Positions 43,374-52,127 of a stretch of DNA of 64,000 bases are shown piece by piece. A program made the translations under genes and the position numbers. Source of the DNA: Terrirubrum flagellatum. Lineage in GTDB: Bacteria; Pseudomonadota; Alphaproteobacteria; Rhizobiales; Beijerinckiaceae. Within the stretch, counting starts at the first letter, position 1. Each line of letters opens with the position of its first letter. The stretch covers positions 3,782,001-3,846,000 of the forward strand of contig NZ_CP091851.1 in NCBI RefSeq assembly GCF_022059845.1, written 5' to 3'. The notes under the pieces were generated by a model. The model was not told the origin of the DNA. It searched no databases and saw nothing but the letters and a program-made list of their open reading frames with translations.

Positions 43374-45104
43374 TCATTCGCCCCCATCCATCAACGGCGC
43401 GGCCGCGCCGTCAATCGGCGGCCGCGTCCAGCCGGCGATTTCCTCCGGCTTGTAATAGCCGCGCCTGAGATCGCGCGCGACCAGCGCCGGGTCGCGACCG
43501 GCAGGATCCCCGTAACCGCCGCCGCCGGGCGTCATCACCTCGACCCGGTCGCCCGCCTTGAGCGGGATGTTCTGGTCCTTGGAAAGATGCTCCGGAATTT
43601 CCACCGCGCCGCCCCGGTGGATGCGCACCATGTTCGGCGCGCCGGGCGCGCCGCCGCAGGCCCCGGGCGGTCCGTAGCGGCCGTGATCCATCACGAAGGA
43701 CGCGCGCGCCTCGCCGCGCAGCAGCTCGACCTCGTAATGCACGCCGAAGCCGCCGCGATGGGCGCCGGCTCCGCCCGAGCCTTCGCGCAGGGCGAAACGC
43801 CGGAACAGCACGGGATAATAAAGCTCCATCACTTCGACGGGCGCGGTCTTGGAGATGCCGATGGTCGAGCAGCCGTTGCTCAACCCGTCATGCAGCGCGT
43901 TGCCGCCATAGCCGCCGCCGGTGATCTGGTACATGACGAAGCCCGCGCCGCGCCTGATATCAACGCCGCCGAGCGCGAAATTCCCCGACGTGCCCGCCGG
44001 CGCGGCGGTGACCCGCTCGGGGATCGCATGCACCAGCGCGAGGAAGACCGCCTCGGCGATGCGCTGCGAGACTTCGGCGGCGCAGCCGGACACCGGCCGG
44101 GGATAATGCGCGTCGAGAAACGTGCCTTCCGGCGTCTTCACGATCAGCGGGTCGAAAGCGCCGGCGTTCAGCGGTGTATCCGGGAAAATATGCTTCACCG
44201 CGAGATAGACTGACGACAGCGTGGTCGCGAGCACGCTGTTCATCGGTCCCTGGCAGGGAGGGCTTGAGCCCAAAAAGTCGAATGTCAGCGTGTCGTCGGC
44301 TTTCGTGACCGCCAGCGTGATGCGCAGTGGCTCGTTCACGACGCCGTCGGAATCGACGAAGGCCACGCTGCGATAAACGCCATCGGGAATGGCGCGGATC
44401 TCGGCGCGCATGCGCTCCGCCGAACGACGCCTGATCTCGACTGTCGCCTGCTTCACGGTTGCGAGACCATAGCGCGCGATCAGATCGCGCAGACGCTGCT
44501 CGCCAACGCGCAGCGCCGCGGCCTGCGCCTCGATATCGCCCAACCGCTGCCGCGCGACGCGGATGTTCGACATGATGATGGCGAGGATTTCGTCATCGAG
44601 CACGCCGCGCTTGAACAATTTCACTGGCGGCAGGCGCAATCCCTCCTGCTCTACTTCCGTCGCCTTGGCGGAGAAGCCGCCCGGCACTGTGCCGCCGATA
44701 TCGGGCCAGTGGCCCGTATTCTGCAGCCAGCAGAACAGCTCGCCCTCAATGAAAACAGGCTTCACGAAGCGCACATCCATGAGATGCGTGCCGCCGAGAT
44801 AGGGATCGTTGACGATATAGATATCGCCTTCGTCAGGCGGCTTCGCGCGACCTTCGCCAATCAGCCGGATCAATTCGCGCGCGGAATATTGCATGACGCC
44901 GACGAACACCGGCAGGCCGAATTCGCCCTGCGCGATCAGAGACCCGTCCGTCGCATCATAGATACCGTCAGATCGATCCTCCGCCTCGGAAATCACGGGC
45001 GAGAAGGCGGAGCGCGAGAACGCGATGTCCATCTCGTTGCAGACCTGCTGCAGGCCCGCCTGGATGACCGCAAGCGTCAGGGCGTCGAGCTCTTGTTCGC
45101 TCAT
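43374..45104 (-). CDS. hydantoinase B/oxoprolinase family protein (HyuB)
   Basis: A 576-residue HyuB protein. It begins with the typical LDALTLAVIQAGLQQVCNEM segment and contains NDPYLGGTHLMD, TGHWPDIGG, GSGGAGAHRGG and GGGGYGDP. With HyuA it forms ATP-dependent enzymes that open cyclic amides (hydantoin, 5-oxoproline, caprolactam) or carboxylate ketones. The ATG at 45104 overlaps the HyuA stop (4 bp). In this operon it could open the lactam formed after ring reduction. Confidence 0.93.
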   Translation of the reverse strand: MSEQELDALTLAVIQAGLQQVCNEMDIAFSRSAFSPVISEAEDRSDGIYDATDGSLIAQGEFGLPVFVGVMQYSARELIRLIGEGRAKPPDEGDIYIVNDPYLGGTHLMDVRFVKPVFIEGELFCWLQNTGHWPDIGGTVPGGFSAKATEVEQEGLRLPPVKLFKRGVLDDEILAIIMSNIRVARQRLGDIEAQAAALRVGEQRLRDLIARYGLATVKQATVEIRRRSAERMRAEIRAIPDGVYRSVAFVDSDGVVNEPLRITLAVTKADDTLTFDFLGSSPPCQGPMNSVLATTLSSVYLAVKHIFPDTPLNAGAFDPLIVKTPEGTFLDAHYPRPVSGCAAEVSQRIAEAVFLALVHAIPERVTAAPAGTSGNFALGGVDIRRGAGFVMYQITGGGYGGNALHDGLSNGCSTIGISKTAPVEVMELYYPVLFRRFALREGSGGAGAHRGGFGVHYEVELLRGEARASFVMDHGRYGPPGACGGAPGAPNMVRIHRGGAVEIPEHLSKDQNIPLKAGDRVEVMTPGGGGYGDPAGRDPALVARDLRRGYYKPEEIAGWTRPPIDGAAAPLMDGGE

Positions 45105-47146
45105 GCCGAAATCCTGATGCGGAGATTGCCGATAGCGTCGACCGTCGCAACGCAATCCGGCTCGATGAAGGTCGTGGCGTCGCGCTGTTCGACGATCGCA
45201 GGTCCTTCGATCATGGCGTCGAGCGGCATGCTCTCGCGATCGATCACGGGCGCTTCGACCCACTCGCCTTGCGTGAACAACCGGCGCATGCCCGTGGTCG
45301 CCTCATCGAGCGCCGCGCGGCGAGGCCCGGAGCCCATCAGCATGTCAAACTTCATTGAATGTCGTCTTCCGATCACCGAAGTGTTGGCGTTGACGACGCT
45401 CGCAGCCAGCTCCGGCAAACGCACCTGGAAGCGACGGTCATACACCTCGTCAAAGCGCCAGCGGATCGTTTCGCGATCGAGCGGTTCGGGCCCAAGCGGC
45501 ACGCGGATCAGATGCGTCTGCCCCTGGAACTGCATATCGAGACTGTGCTCGACGACAGTCCTCGCAATTTCATCGCCGCTAATGCTATTCAGCCGACGCC
45601 CGGCATCCTCATGCTCGGCGAAGATCGCCTGCAAATCCTCGATCGAAAGCGATGACAGAGGACTATTGAGCGTGCGCACGAAATCCTGGCGGAGATCGGC
45701 GACCACACACCCCAACGCATTTGTGAGGCCGGGACGCGCCGGGATCAGCACGTCTGGCACGCCGAGTTCACGCGCCAACGCCGTCGCATGCAGCGGACCG
45801 GCGCCGCCGAAGGCGAAGAGCGCGAAGTCGCGGGGATCATGGCCGCGCGACAGCGACACCAGACGAATCGCGCCTGACATATGGACATTGCCAAGCGCAA
45901 TAATCGCTTCGGCCGCGCGCTCAACTGACAGTCCAAGCGGCGCGCCGATGCGTTCCTCGATCGCCTCTCTGGCGCGCGCCACGGCGTCAGCGCCGCCGGT
46001 CGCCGACACGCGCGCGGCGTCCAACCGCCCGAGCACAACATTGGCGTCGGTGATTGTCGGCTCTGTCCCGCCGCGGCCGTAACAGATCGGGCCCGGCGTC
46101 GAGCCGGCGCTGCGCGGACCAACTTGCAAGAGTCCGGCCGCATTGACGCTCGCGATCGAGCCGCCGCCGGCGCCGATGGTGCGCACATCGACCATCGGCA
46201 GATGCACGGGCAGGCCGTAATCGATCGAGAGTTCCGATGAGACCTCAGGCGTCCCGTCGCGGATCAAGGCTACGTCGGTTGAGGTGCCGCCCATGTCGTA
46301 GGTGATGGCGTGCTTCACGCCCGCCTGCGCCATCGTCGCCACAGCAGCCATCACGCCGGAGGCCGGACCGGACATGACAGTCTTCGCCGCTTCGCGCGCG
46401 ACAATGTCGGCGCGCACCGTACCGCCATTGCCGTTCATGACGAGGAGATCGCGCTTGAAGCCGCCCTTCGCGAGTTCGTCGCGCAGGAAATCGACATAAC
46501 GATCGAGCACGGGCTGCACGGCGGCGTTGACCGACGCGGTCGTTCCCCGCTCATATTCGCGGAACTCCGACAGCAGTTCATGGCCGAGCGTGACATATCC
46601 GTTCGGCCACAGAGCGCGCGCAATCTCGCCGGCGCGAATTTCGTGCGCGGGGTTAGCGTAGGCATGGAGGAAGTGGATCACCAGCGCCTCGCAGCCCTGC
46701 GCGATCAGCGCCTTCGCCTGCCGCGCAACAGCGTCTTCATCGAGCGGCGTCAGGACTTCGCCATGTGCGCTCATGCGCTCCGCCACTTCGAGCCGGTTCT
46801 GACGCTCGATCAGCGGCTCGAAGGTTCCGAACAGGCCGTAAGGCTTCGGGCGCGTGCGGCGGCCGAGTTCGAGCACATCGCGAAAGCCTGATGTCGTGAT
46901 CAGGCCGACGGTCGCGATCTTGCGCTCGAGCAGCGCATTGGTGGTGACCGTCGTGCCGTGAATGACGAGATCGAGCACGGCGGGATCGACATCGACCGCC
47001 GCGATCGCTTTCATCACGCCTTCGGCCTGATTGCCAGACGTCGTCGGGACCTTGGCGATTTTCACCTCGCGGCGAGCGCCCGAAGTCTCGACCATCACGA
47101 GGTCGGTGAAGGTGCCGCCGACATCGACGCCCACGATGCGGGTCAT
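45101..47146 (-). CDS. hydantoinase A/oxoprolinase family protein (HyuA)
   Basis: A 681-residue HyuA protein of the ASKHA fold. The N-terminal phosphate loop is VGVDVGGTFTDLVM, later segments are HGTTVTTNALLERK, GPASGVMAA, YDMGGTSTDVAL and GAGGGSIA. It hydrolyses ATP to activate the substrate for HyuB. GAGG lies about 6 nt before the ATG at 47146. The gap of 206 bp to the upstream transporter gene holds a palindromic repeat and no gene. Confidence 0.93.
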   Translation of the reverse strand: MTRIVGVDVGGTFTDLVMVETSGARREVKIAKVPTTSGNQAEGVMKAIAAVDVDPAVLDLVIHGTTVTTNALLERKIATVGLITTSGFRDVLELGRRTRPKPYGLFGTFEPLIERQNRLEVAERMSAHGEVLTPLDEDAVARQAKALIAQGCEALVIHFLHAYANPAHEIRAGEIARALWPNGYVTLGHELLSEFREYERGTTASVNAAVQPVLDRYVDFLRDELAKGGFKRDLLVMNGNGGTVRADIVAREAAKTVMSGPASGVMAAVATMAQAGVKHAITYDMGGTSTDVALIRDGTPEVSSELSIDYGLPVHLPMVDVRTIGAGGGSIASVNAAGLLQVGPRSAGSTPGPICYGRGGTEPTITDANVVLGRLDAARVSATGGADAVARAREAIEERIGAPLGLSVERAAEAIIALGNVHMSGAIRLVSLSRGHDPRDFALFAFGGAGPLHATALARELGVPDVLIPARPGLTNALGCVVADLRQDFVRTLNSPLSSLSIEDLQAIFAEHEDAGRRLNSISGDEIARTVVEHSLDMQFQGQTHLIRVPLGPEPLDRETIRWRFDEVYDRRFQVRLPELAASVVNANTSVIGRRHSMKFDMLMGSGPRRAALDEATTGMRRLFTQGEWVEAPVIDRESMPLDAMIEGPAIVEQRDATTFIEPDCVATVDAIGNLRIRISA

Positions 47147-47196
47147 GCTCCGCCTCGCGTCTGAAAGCACAAATGCTGCCGCTCGGCGCTAAAGCG

Positions 47197-47310
47197 CCCT
47201 CTCCCCCCTTGTGGGGGAGAGTTGGAGAGGGGGGCGAGGAGACACGCGCTTTCGCTGCTTGCATACCCCCCTCCCGGCGCTGCGCGCCGGCCTCCCACAA
47301 GGGGAGGCGA
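47197..47310. repeat. double palindromic intergenic repeat
   Basis: Two related palindromes lie in the gap between the livF-type and hyuA genes. The first is CTCTCCCCC-CTTGT-GGGGGAGAG (47199-47221). The second, around 47270-47310, has the core CCGGCGC-TGC-GCGCCGG and ends in CCTCCCACAAGGGGAGG. Both share the CCCCTTGTGGGG theme in inverted sense. This style of C/G-rich double palindrome is common in intergenic regions of alphaproteobacteria. Confidence 0.7.
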
Positions 47311-47352
47311 AGCGCGGCGCGCAGCAGTTCCATTTTTCGATGCTGCATCATC

Positions 47353-48069
47353 TCACGCCGTCAGATGGCTCAGCGCGCCCGACGCGTCGGACTGAAGCTC
47401 CGCCATAGAGCCTGTGAATTGCACCGCGCCTTTCTCCAGCACCACGGCGCGATCGGCAACGGTCGCGGCGAAATCGAGATTCTGCTCCGACACGATAATC
47501 GACATGCCGCCCTTCTTCAGCCGCAGCAGCGCGTCGATCATCTGATCGACGATAACGGGCGCCAAGCCTTCCGAAGGTTCGTCGAGCAGCAGCGCGACGG
47601 GATTGCCCATCAAGGTGCGCGCGATCGTCAGCATCTGCTGTTCGCCGCCCGACATGGCCGACGCCCTTCTCCCTCGCATCGTCGCCAGATTTGGAAAGAT
47701 GTCGAACAAAGCTTCCGGCGTGAAGGCTGTCGCGCCTTCCGCCGCCGCTCGTCGGCCGACTTCGAGATTCTCAGCGACAGTAAGGTCGGTGAATATGCGC
47801 CGGTCTTCCGGGACGTAGCCGAGGCCGCGGCGCGCGATCTCAAAAGGCTGCAGCCTCGCGATGTCCTGACCCTGAAACCGAATCGCGCCTGATGTGGCGC
47901 GGACGAGCCCCATGATCGTCTTCATCGTCGTCGTCTTGCCGGCGCCGTTGCGGCCCATGAGCGCGACCGTCTCGCCCGCGAACAATTGCATCGACACGCC
48001 AAACAGAACCTGCGCGAGTCCATAGGCTGCGCCGAGGTTCGCGACATCAAGGAGCAGGCGCGCGCTCAT
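47353..48069 (-). CDS. Liv-type ABC transporter ATP-binding protein (LivF)
   Basis: A 238-residue ATPase with Walker A GRNGAGKT, signature MSGGEQQM and Walker B ALLLDEPSEGLAP, the last being typical of LivF. It energises uptake of a branched-chain amino acid, urea or aromatic/heterocyclic acid type solute. It overlaps the LivG gene by 4 bp. Its gene neighbours indicate that the transported solute is the substrate of the downstream hydroxylase/hydantoinase pathway. Confidence 0.92.
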   Translation of the reverse strand: MSARLLLDVANLGAAYGLAQVLFGVSMQLFAGETVALMGRNGAGKTTTMKTIMGLVRATSGAIRFQGQDIARLQPFEIARRGLGYVPEDRRIFTDLTVAENLEVGRRAAAEGATAFTPEALFDIFPNLATMRGRRASAMSGGEQQMLTIARTLMGNPVALLLDEPSEGLAPVIVDQMIDALLRLKKGGMSIIVSEQNLDFAATVADRAVVLEKGAVQFTGSMAELQSDASGALSHLTA

Positions 48070-48845
48070 GACGCCAACGCCTTCACAGGCGCCGACTGGC
48101 GATGGCCGGAGCGGCCGAGATAGACTTCGCGCACGCGCTCATTGGCGCGCACTTCTTCCGGCATTCCGCGCGCGATGATTTCGCCGCGCGCCAGCACAAG
48201 CACCTTGTCGGCATGGGCGAATACGCTCGCCATGTCGTGCTCGGTGAAGAGCACGCCGATCTTCTTCTCCGTCGCGACGGACTCGACGAGCTTCATCAAT
48301 CCCTGCCGCTCGGCGACGGCCATGCCGGCCGTCGGCTCGTCCATCAGCAGCAGCTTCGGCTCGGCCGCGAGCGCGAGCGCGAATTCGACGCGCTTGATAT
48401 CCGCATAGGCGAGGTGAGCGACAAGGCGCTCCGCCTGATCCTCCATGCGCACCTGTTTCAGAAGCGCCTCTGCCTCATCGCGATGACAATCGCGCGCCGG
48501 CCGCCATAGACCGAACACTTCGCCGCGCTTGGCGAGAATCGCCATCTGCACATTCTCGATCACCGTCATCGAGAGGAATGCCTGCGCGATCTGGAAGGTG
48601 CGGCCGACGCCATGGCGAAGCACAAGCCGCGGCGGCAGGCCCGATATCTCGACGCCGCCAAGTCGGATGCCGCCCGTATCCGGCCGCAACTGCCCGCCGA
48701 CCATGTTGAACGTCGTGGACTTGCCAGCGCCGTTGGGGCCGATCATCGCGACCATCTCGCCCGCTGCGACCTCAAACGACACGTCGCGCGCGGCATGCAC
48801 GCCGCCGAAGGATTTCGAGATGCGCTCGACCTGAAGCAGCGTCAT
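48066..48845 (-). CDS. Liv-type ABC transporter ATP-binding protein (LivG)
   Basis: A 259-residue ATPase with Walker A GPNGAGKST, the GRTFQIAQAF Q-loop region and Walker B LLLMDEPTAGMA. The usual ABC signature is degenerate: in place of LSGG-x-Q it reads AYADIKRVE, as occurs in part of the LivG group. The ATG at 48845 overlaps the stop of the permease (ATGA). A longer reading in this frame exists upstream but is antisense-like noise within the permease gene. Confidence 0.92.
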   Translation of the reverse strand: MTLLQVERISKSFGGVHAARDVSFEVAAGEMVAMIGPNGAGKSTTFNMVGGQLRPDTGGIRLGGVEISGLPPRLVLRHGVGRTFQIAQAFLSMTVIENVQMAILAKRGEVFGLWRPARDCHRDEAEALLKQVRMEDQAERLVAHLAYADIKRVEFALALAAEPKLLLMDEPTAGMAVAERQGLMKLVESVATEKKIGVLFTEHDMASVFAHADKVLVLARGEIIARGMPEEVRANERVREVYLGRSGHRQSAPVKALAS

Positions 48846-50716
48846 GGCGCGACCGGCTTCGTGAAGAAGCGCGTCCGCGCCTGAACCAGGCCGCCGAGCA
48901 CGCCCTGCGGGAAAGCGAGCACAAGCGCCACAATCGAAATCCCGAGCCATGCGCGCCAGAGGTCGGTCAGCGGCATGATGAAATCCTTGATGGCGTGGAA
49001 CAGGCCGGCGCCGAGGACCGCGCCGAACACCGTCTGCATGCCGCCAATCAGCACCATGGCGAGGAAATCGACCGACATGGGAATAGAAATCAGGGTCGGA
49101 TCGATCGAGCCCTTTGAAAAAGCGAAGAGCGCGCCAGCGAGTCCGGTCGCGGCGCCGCCGAGCGCGAAGGCCGCGAGACGCTGCAGGCGCACATCGATCC
49201 CGATCGCATCGGCGCGCAATGAGGAATCGCGCGCGGCGCGCAAGGCGTAGCCGAACGGCGCGTGTATCGCGCGCCAGAGGATGAAGATCGCAGCGCAACT
49301 CAGCACAAGCGTCAGCGCGTAGAAGACCGGCCGCGACGAGGCGAAGGCGGCGGGCCAGACTCCGACCACGCCATTGTCGCCGCCGGTGATCTCGGTCCAC
49401 TGGAAACAGAGGGCATAGACGAGTTGCGCGACCGCCAGCGTCAGCATCGCGAGATAGATGCCGGACAGCCGCACGATGAAAAAGCCGAAGAAGGCCGCCG
49501 CAAGGCCGGCGGCGATCGGCGCTGCGATCAAAGCCGGAATCATATGTAACCCGAATTTCACGGTGAGCAGGCCGGCGGCGTAAGCGCCGACGCCGAACCA
49601 GGCGGCGTGGCCAAACGACACCATGCCGCCGATCCCGATCAGCAGATTGAGCGCAAAGGCGGCGAGCGCGAAGCACAGCGCTTCGACGCCGACCTTCAGT
49701 GCATAGGCGTCGCCCCACAGAGGCAGCGAGATCGCGAGCGCGACAAAAGCCGCCAATGCGATCGTTCCGAAACGATCGAGCTTCCGCAATCCGACCACGC
49801 CTTCGATCACCGCGCGCGCGCCAAGATTGGCGTCGGGCCGGCCGAGGAAGCCATAGGGTCGCACGACCAGCACCGCCGCCATCAGCAGGAACACCAGCAC
49901 CAGCGTGATCTTCGGAAACACGAGCACGCCGAAAGCCTGCAACTGACCGATCGCGAGCGAAGCGAGGAAAGCGCCAGGAATCGAGCCCATGCCTCCGACG
50001 ACAGTGACGACGAAGGTCTCGGAGATGACTGATATATCCATCGCCTGATGCGCCGGCGCGCGCGGAATTTGCAGCGCGCCGCCAAGCCCGGCGAGGAAGG
50101 AGCCGAGGAACAAGGTCGCCGTGAACAGTTTCGCCTGATCGACGCCGAGCGCGCCGACCATCTCGCGATCCTGGGTCGCGGCGCGAATCAGCACGCCAAA
50201 GCGCGTGTGGCGCATCAGCGCCCACAGCAACGCGAGCACCACGGGCCCGATGGCGATCAGCAGCAATTCATAGGCGGGATAGCGCTGGCCGAAAATCTCG
50301 ACGGCGCGGGGCAGCCCCGGCGCGCGCGGACCGAGAATATCGAGCGGCCCCCAGACGCGCACCACGACATCCTGCACGATGAGCACGACGCCGAAAGTTG
50401 CGAGGAGCTGGAACAATTCCGGCGCGCGATAGATGCGCCGGAGCAGCACGACTTCAATGATGACGCCGATCAATCCGACAACAAGCGCCGCCGCCAGTAC
50501 GCCGAGCGCGAACATTGTAAACGACCGATCGAGATCGAGCAGCCGCGTGACGATGCTCACCGCGAGATAAGCGCCGAGCATGTAGAGCGAGCCATGCGCG
50601 AAATTGACGATGCGCGTCACGCCAAAGACGAGCGTCAGCCCGCTTGCCGTGATGAACAACGAGGACGCGCTCGCCAGCCCTGTCAGGAGCTGGATGACGA
50701 GGAAACCAGGATCCAT
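48842..50716 (-). CDS. fused LivH-LivM ABC transporter permease
   Basis: A 624-residue membrane protein joining the two permeases usually made as separate chains. Residues 1-300 are LivH-like (TRIVNFAHGSLYMLGAY, VVGGMGSIPGAFLASL). Residues 320-624 are LivM-like (LNLLIGIGGMVSFGHAAWFGVGAY, SGIYLAMLTLAVAQLVY, IGGMQTVFGAVLGAG). About 16 membrane helices are expected. It lies 22 bp after the binding-protein gene and overlaps LivG by 4 bp. Confidence 0.93.
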   Translation of the reverse strand: MDPGFLVIQLLTGLASASSLFITASGLTLVFGVTRIVNFAHGSLYMLGAYLAVSIVTRLLDLDRSFTMFALGVLAAALVVGLIGVIIEVVLLRRIYRAPELFQLLATFGVVLIVQDVVVRVWGPLDILGPRAPGLPRAVEIFGQRYPAYELLLIAIGPVVLALLWALMRHTRFGVLIRAATQDREMVGALGVDQAKLFTATLFLGSFLAGLGGALQIPRAPAHQAMDISVISETFVVTVVGGMGSIPGAFLASLAIGQLQAFGVLVFPKITLVLVFLLMAAVLVVRPYGFLGRPDANLGARAVIEGVVGLRKLDRFGTIALAAFVALAISLPLWGDAYALKVGVEALCFALAAFALNLLIGIGGMVSFGHAAWFGVGAYAAGLLTVKFGLHMIPALIAAPIAAGLAAAFFGFFIVRLSGIYLAMLTLAVAQLVYALCFQWTEITGGDNGVVGVWPAAFASSRPVFYALTLVLSCAAIFILWRAIHAPFGYALRAARDSSLRADAIGIDVRLQRLAAFALGGAATGLAGALFAFSKGSIDPTLISIPMSVDFLAMVLIGGMQTVFGAVLGAGLFHAIKDFIMPLTDLWRAWLGISIVALVLAFPQGVLGGLVQARTRFFTKPVAP

Positions 50717-50738
50717 AGGCTGGACGCGCGCAGGCGCA

Positions 50739-51959
50739 TCAGCTCTTGCGGACGGCTTTCACCTCTTCTTCGGGGAAAAGATAAGGCGCGCCGTCGACAT
50801 ATTTCCAGTTCTTCATCGCCGGCGTCTTGCCGGCCAAGGTCGTCTCGCCGACCCAGGCGCCAAGCGTCGACTGATGATCGAGGCCACGCATGGTCACTTC
50901 GCCAACGATGGTCGAGAATTTCGCATCGGTCAGCGCCGCGATCAGCTTCTCGGTGTCGGTCGAAGCGGTCTTCTCCAGGAGGTCGCGCACCATGTAGACG
51001 ACGACATAGCCGAGCAGCGATCCCAAACGCGGCGTCTCGTTGAACTTCTTCTTGTAGGCTGAAATGAATTTCGCATGCGGCTCGTCGCTGATCTGATCGA
51101 CGGGATAGCCGGTGACGATCCAGCCCTCGGGCGTCTCTTCGCCGAGCGGCATGAGATATTCCGGCTCGCCGGTGAGCAGGCTCGCGACCAGCCGCTTCTC
51201 GAACAGGCCGCGCGTGTTGCCCTCGCGCACGAAGGAGGGAAGGTCCGCGCCGAACAGCACATTGAAGATGCCGTCGGGCTTCGCCTGCGCGAGCGCGCCA
51301 ACCACCGGACCAGCTTCGACCTTGCCCAGCGCCGGGAATTGCTCGGCGACCACCTCGAAGCCGGGAACGGCCGCCGTCATCAGCTTCTTGAAAGCCGCCG
51401 CGGCCGACGTGCCGTACTCATAGTTCGGCGCGACGATCGCCCAGCGCTTCACGCCCTTGTCCTTCACCGCCTCCACCAGCATCTTGGTCTGCATGTAGGT
51501 GTTGGCGCGGACGCGGAACGTATAGCGATTGCCCTGCGCCATGGTGAGCGTGTCGCTCAACGGCTCGGTCGCGAGATAGAGCGTCTTGCGCTGGTTCGCG
51601 AGATCAGCGACGGCAAGGCCGACATTCGACAGGAAGCCGCCGGCGAGGAACGCGACATTCTCGCGCGTCAGAAGTTCTTCCGCCACGCGCACGGCGTCGC
51701 CCGGCGTCGAGCCGTCGTCGCGAAAGATGAATTCCAGCTTGCGCCCGCCCATCGCCTTCACGCCGCCGGCCGCATTGATCTCTTCCAGCGCAAGCTGCAT
51801 CGCATTGCGATAAGGGACCGAGAACGCCGCCATGCGGCTGTAGGAGTTGAACTCGCCGACCTTGATCGGACCTTCCTGCGCCATGCCGGCGCCGGCCAGC
51901 GTCGTGGCGGCCGCCATGCCTCCGACAAGCGCGCGACGATCAATCCCGAACTGGGCCAT
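50739..51959 (-). CDS. Liv-type ABC transporter substrate-binding protein
   Basis: A 406-residue periplasmic type-I binding protein. The leader has twin arginines (IDRRALVGGMAAATTLAG) and may be Tat- or Sec-exported, with cleavage near residue 27. The mature part shows ALEEINAAGGVKAMGGRKLEFIFRDD, the standard opening of LivK-like and amide/urea-binding proteins. It is the first gene of the long minus-strand catabolic run. The start at 51959 is the first suitable ATG; GGGGAG lies rather far (12 nt) upstream. Confidence 0.9.
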   Translation of the reverse strand: MAQFGIDRRALVGGMAAATTLAGAGMAQEGPIKVGEFNSYSRMAAFSVPYRNAMQLALEEINAAGGVKAMGGRKLEFIFRDDGSTPGDAVRVAEELLTRENVAFLAGGFLSNVGLAVADLANQRKTLYLATEPLSDTLTMAQGNRYTFRVRANTYMQTKMLVEAVKDKGVKRWAIVAPNYEYGTSAAAAFKKLMTAAVPGFEVVAEQFPALGKVEAGPVVGALAQAKPDGIFNVLFGADLPSFVREGNTRGLFEKRLVASLLTGEPEYLMPLGEETPEGWIVTGYPVDQISDEPHAKFISAYKKKFNETPRLGSLLGYVVVYMVRDLLEKTASTDTEKLIAALTDAKFSTIVGEVTMRGLDHQSTLGAWVGETTLAGKTPAMKNWKYVDGAPYLFPEEEVKAVRKS

Positions 51960-52063
51960 GATGCTGATGCTCCCCAAAGCGCGCGCGACCCTATCATGGG
52001 GCCATGAGCCGGCAAGCGCGCGAAAACGGCGCCGCGGAGCCCGCCATGCGCTTCCCGGCAGGG

Positions 52064-52096
52064 GCCGGCGCCTAGACGACAGGCGCCGGCGCTTTT
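52064..52096 (+). terminator. terminator-like hairpin in the leader of the LysE gene
   Basis: GCCGGCGCCT (52064-52073) pairs perfectly with AGGCGCCGGC (52081-52090) around a 7-nt loop and continues GCTTTTCC. It lies 38 bp before the LysE-family start, in the gap between divergent genes. As no plus-strand gene ends here, it could be a leader attenuator or an insulator against antisense transcription. Confidence 0.5.
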
Positions 52097-52127
52097 CCTT
52101 TGATCGCCCTCGTCCTACAGTCGGCTC

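Noticed and set aside
48066-50225. A much longer LivG protein of 719 residues in the same frame.
   Set aside because: The first 460 residues are antisense-like Arg/Ala-rich noise within the permease gene; the ABC domain starts at 48845 with an ATGA overlap.
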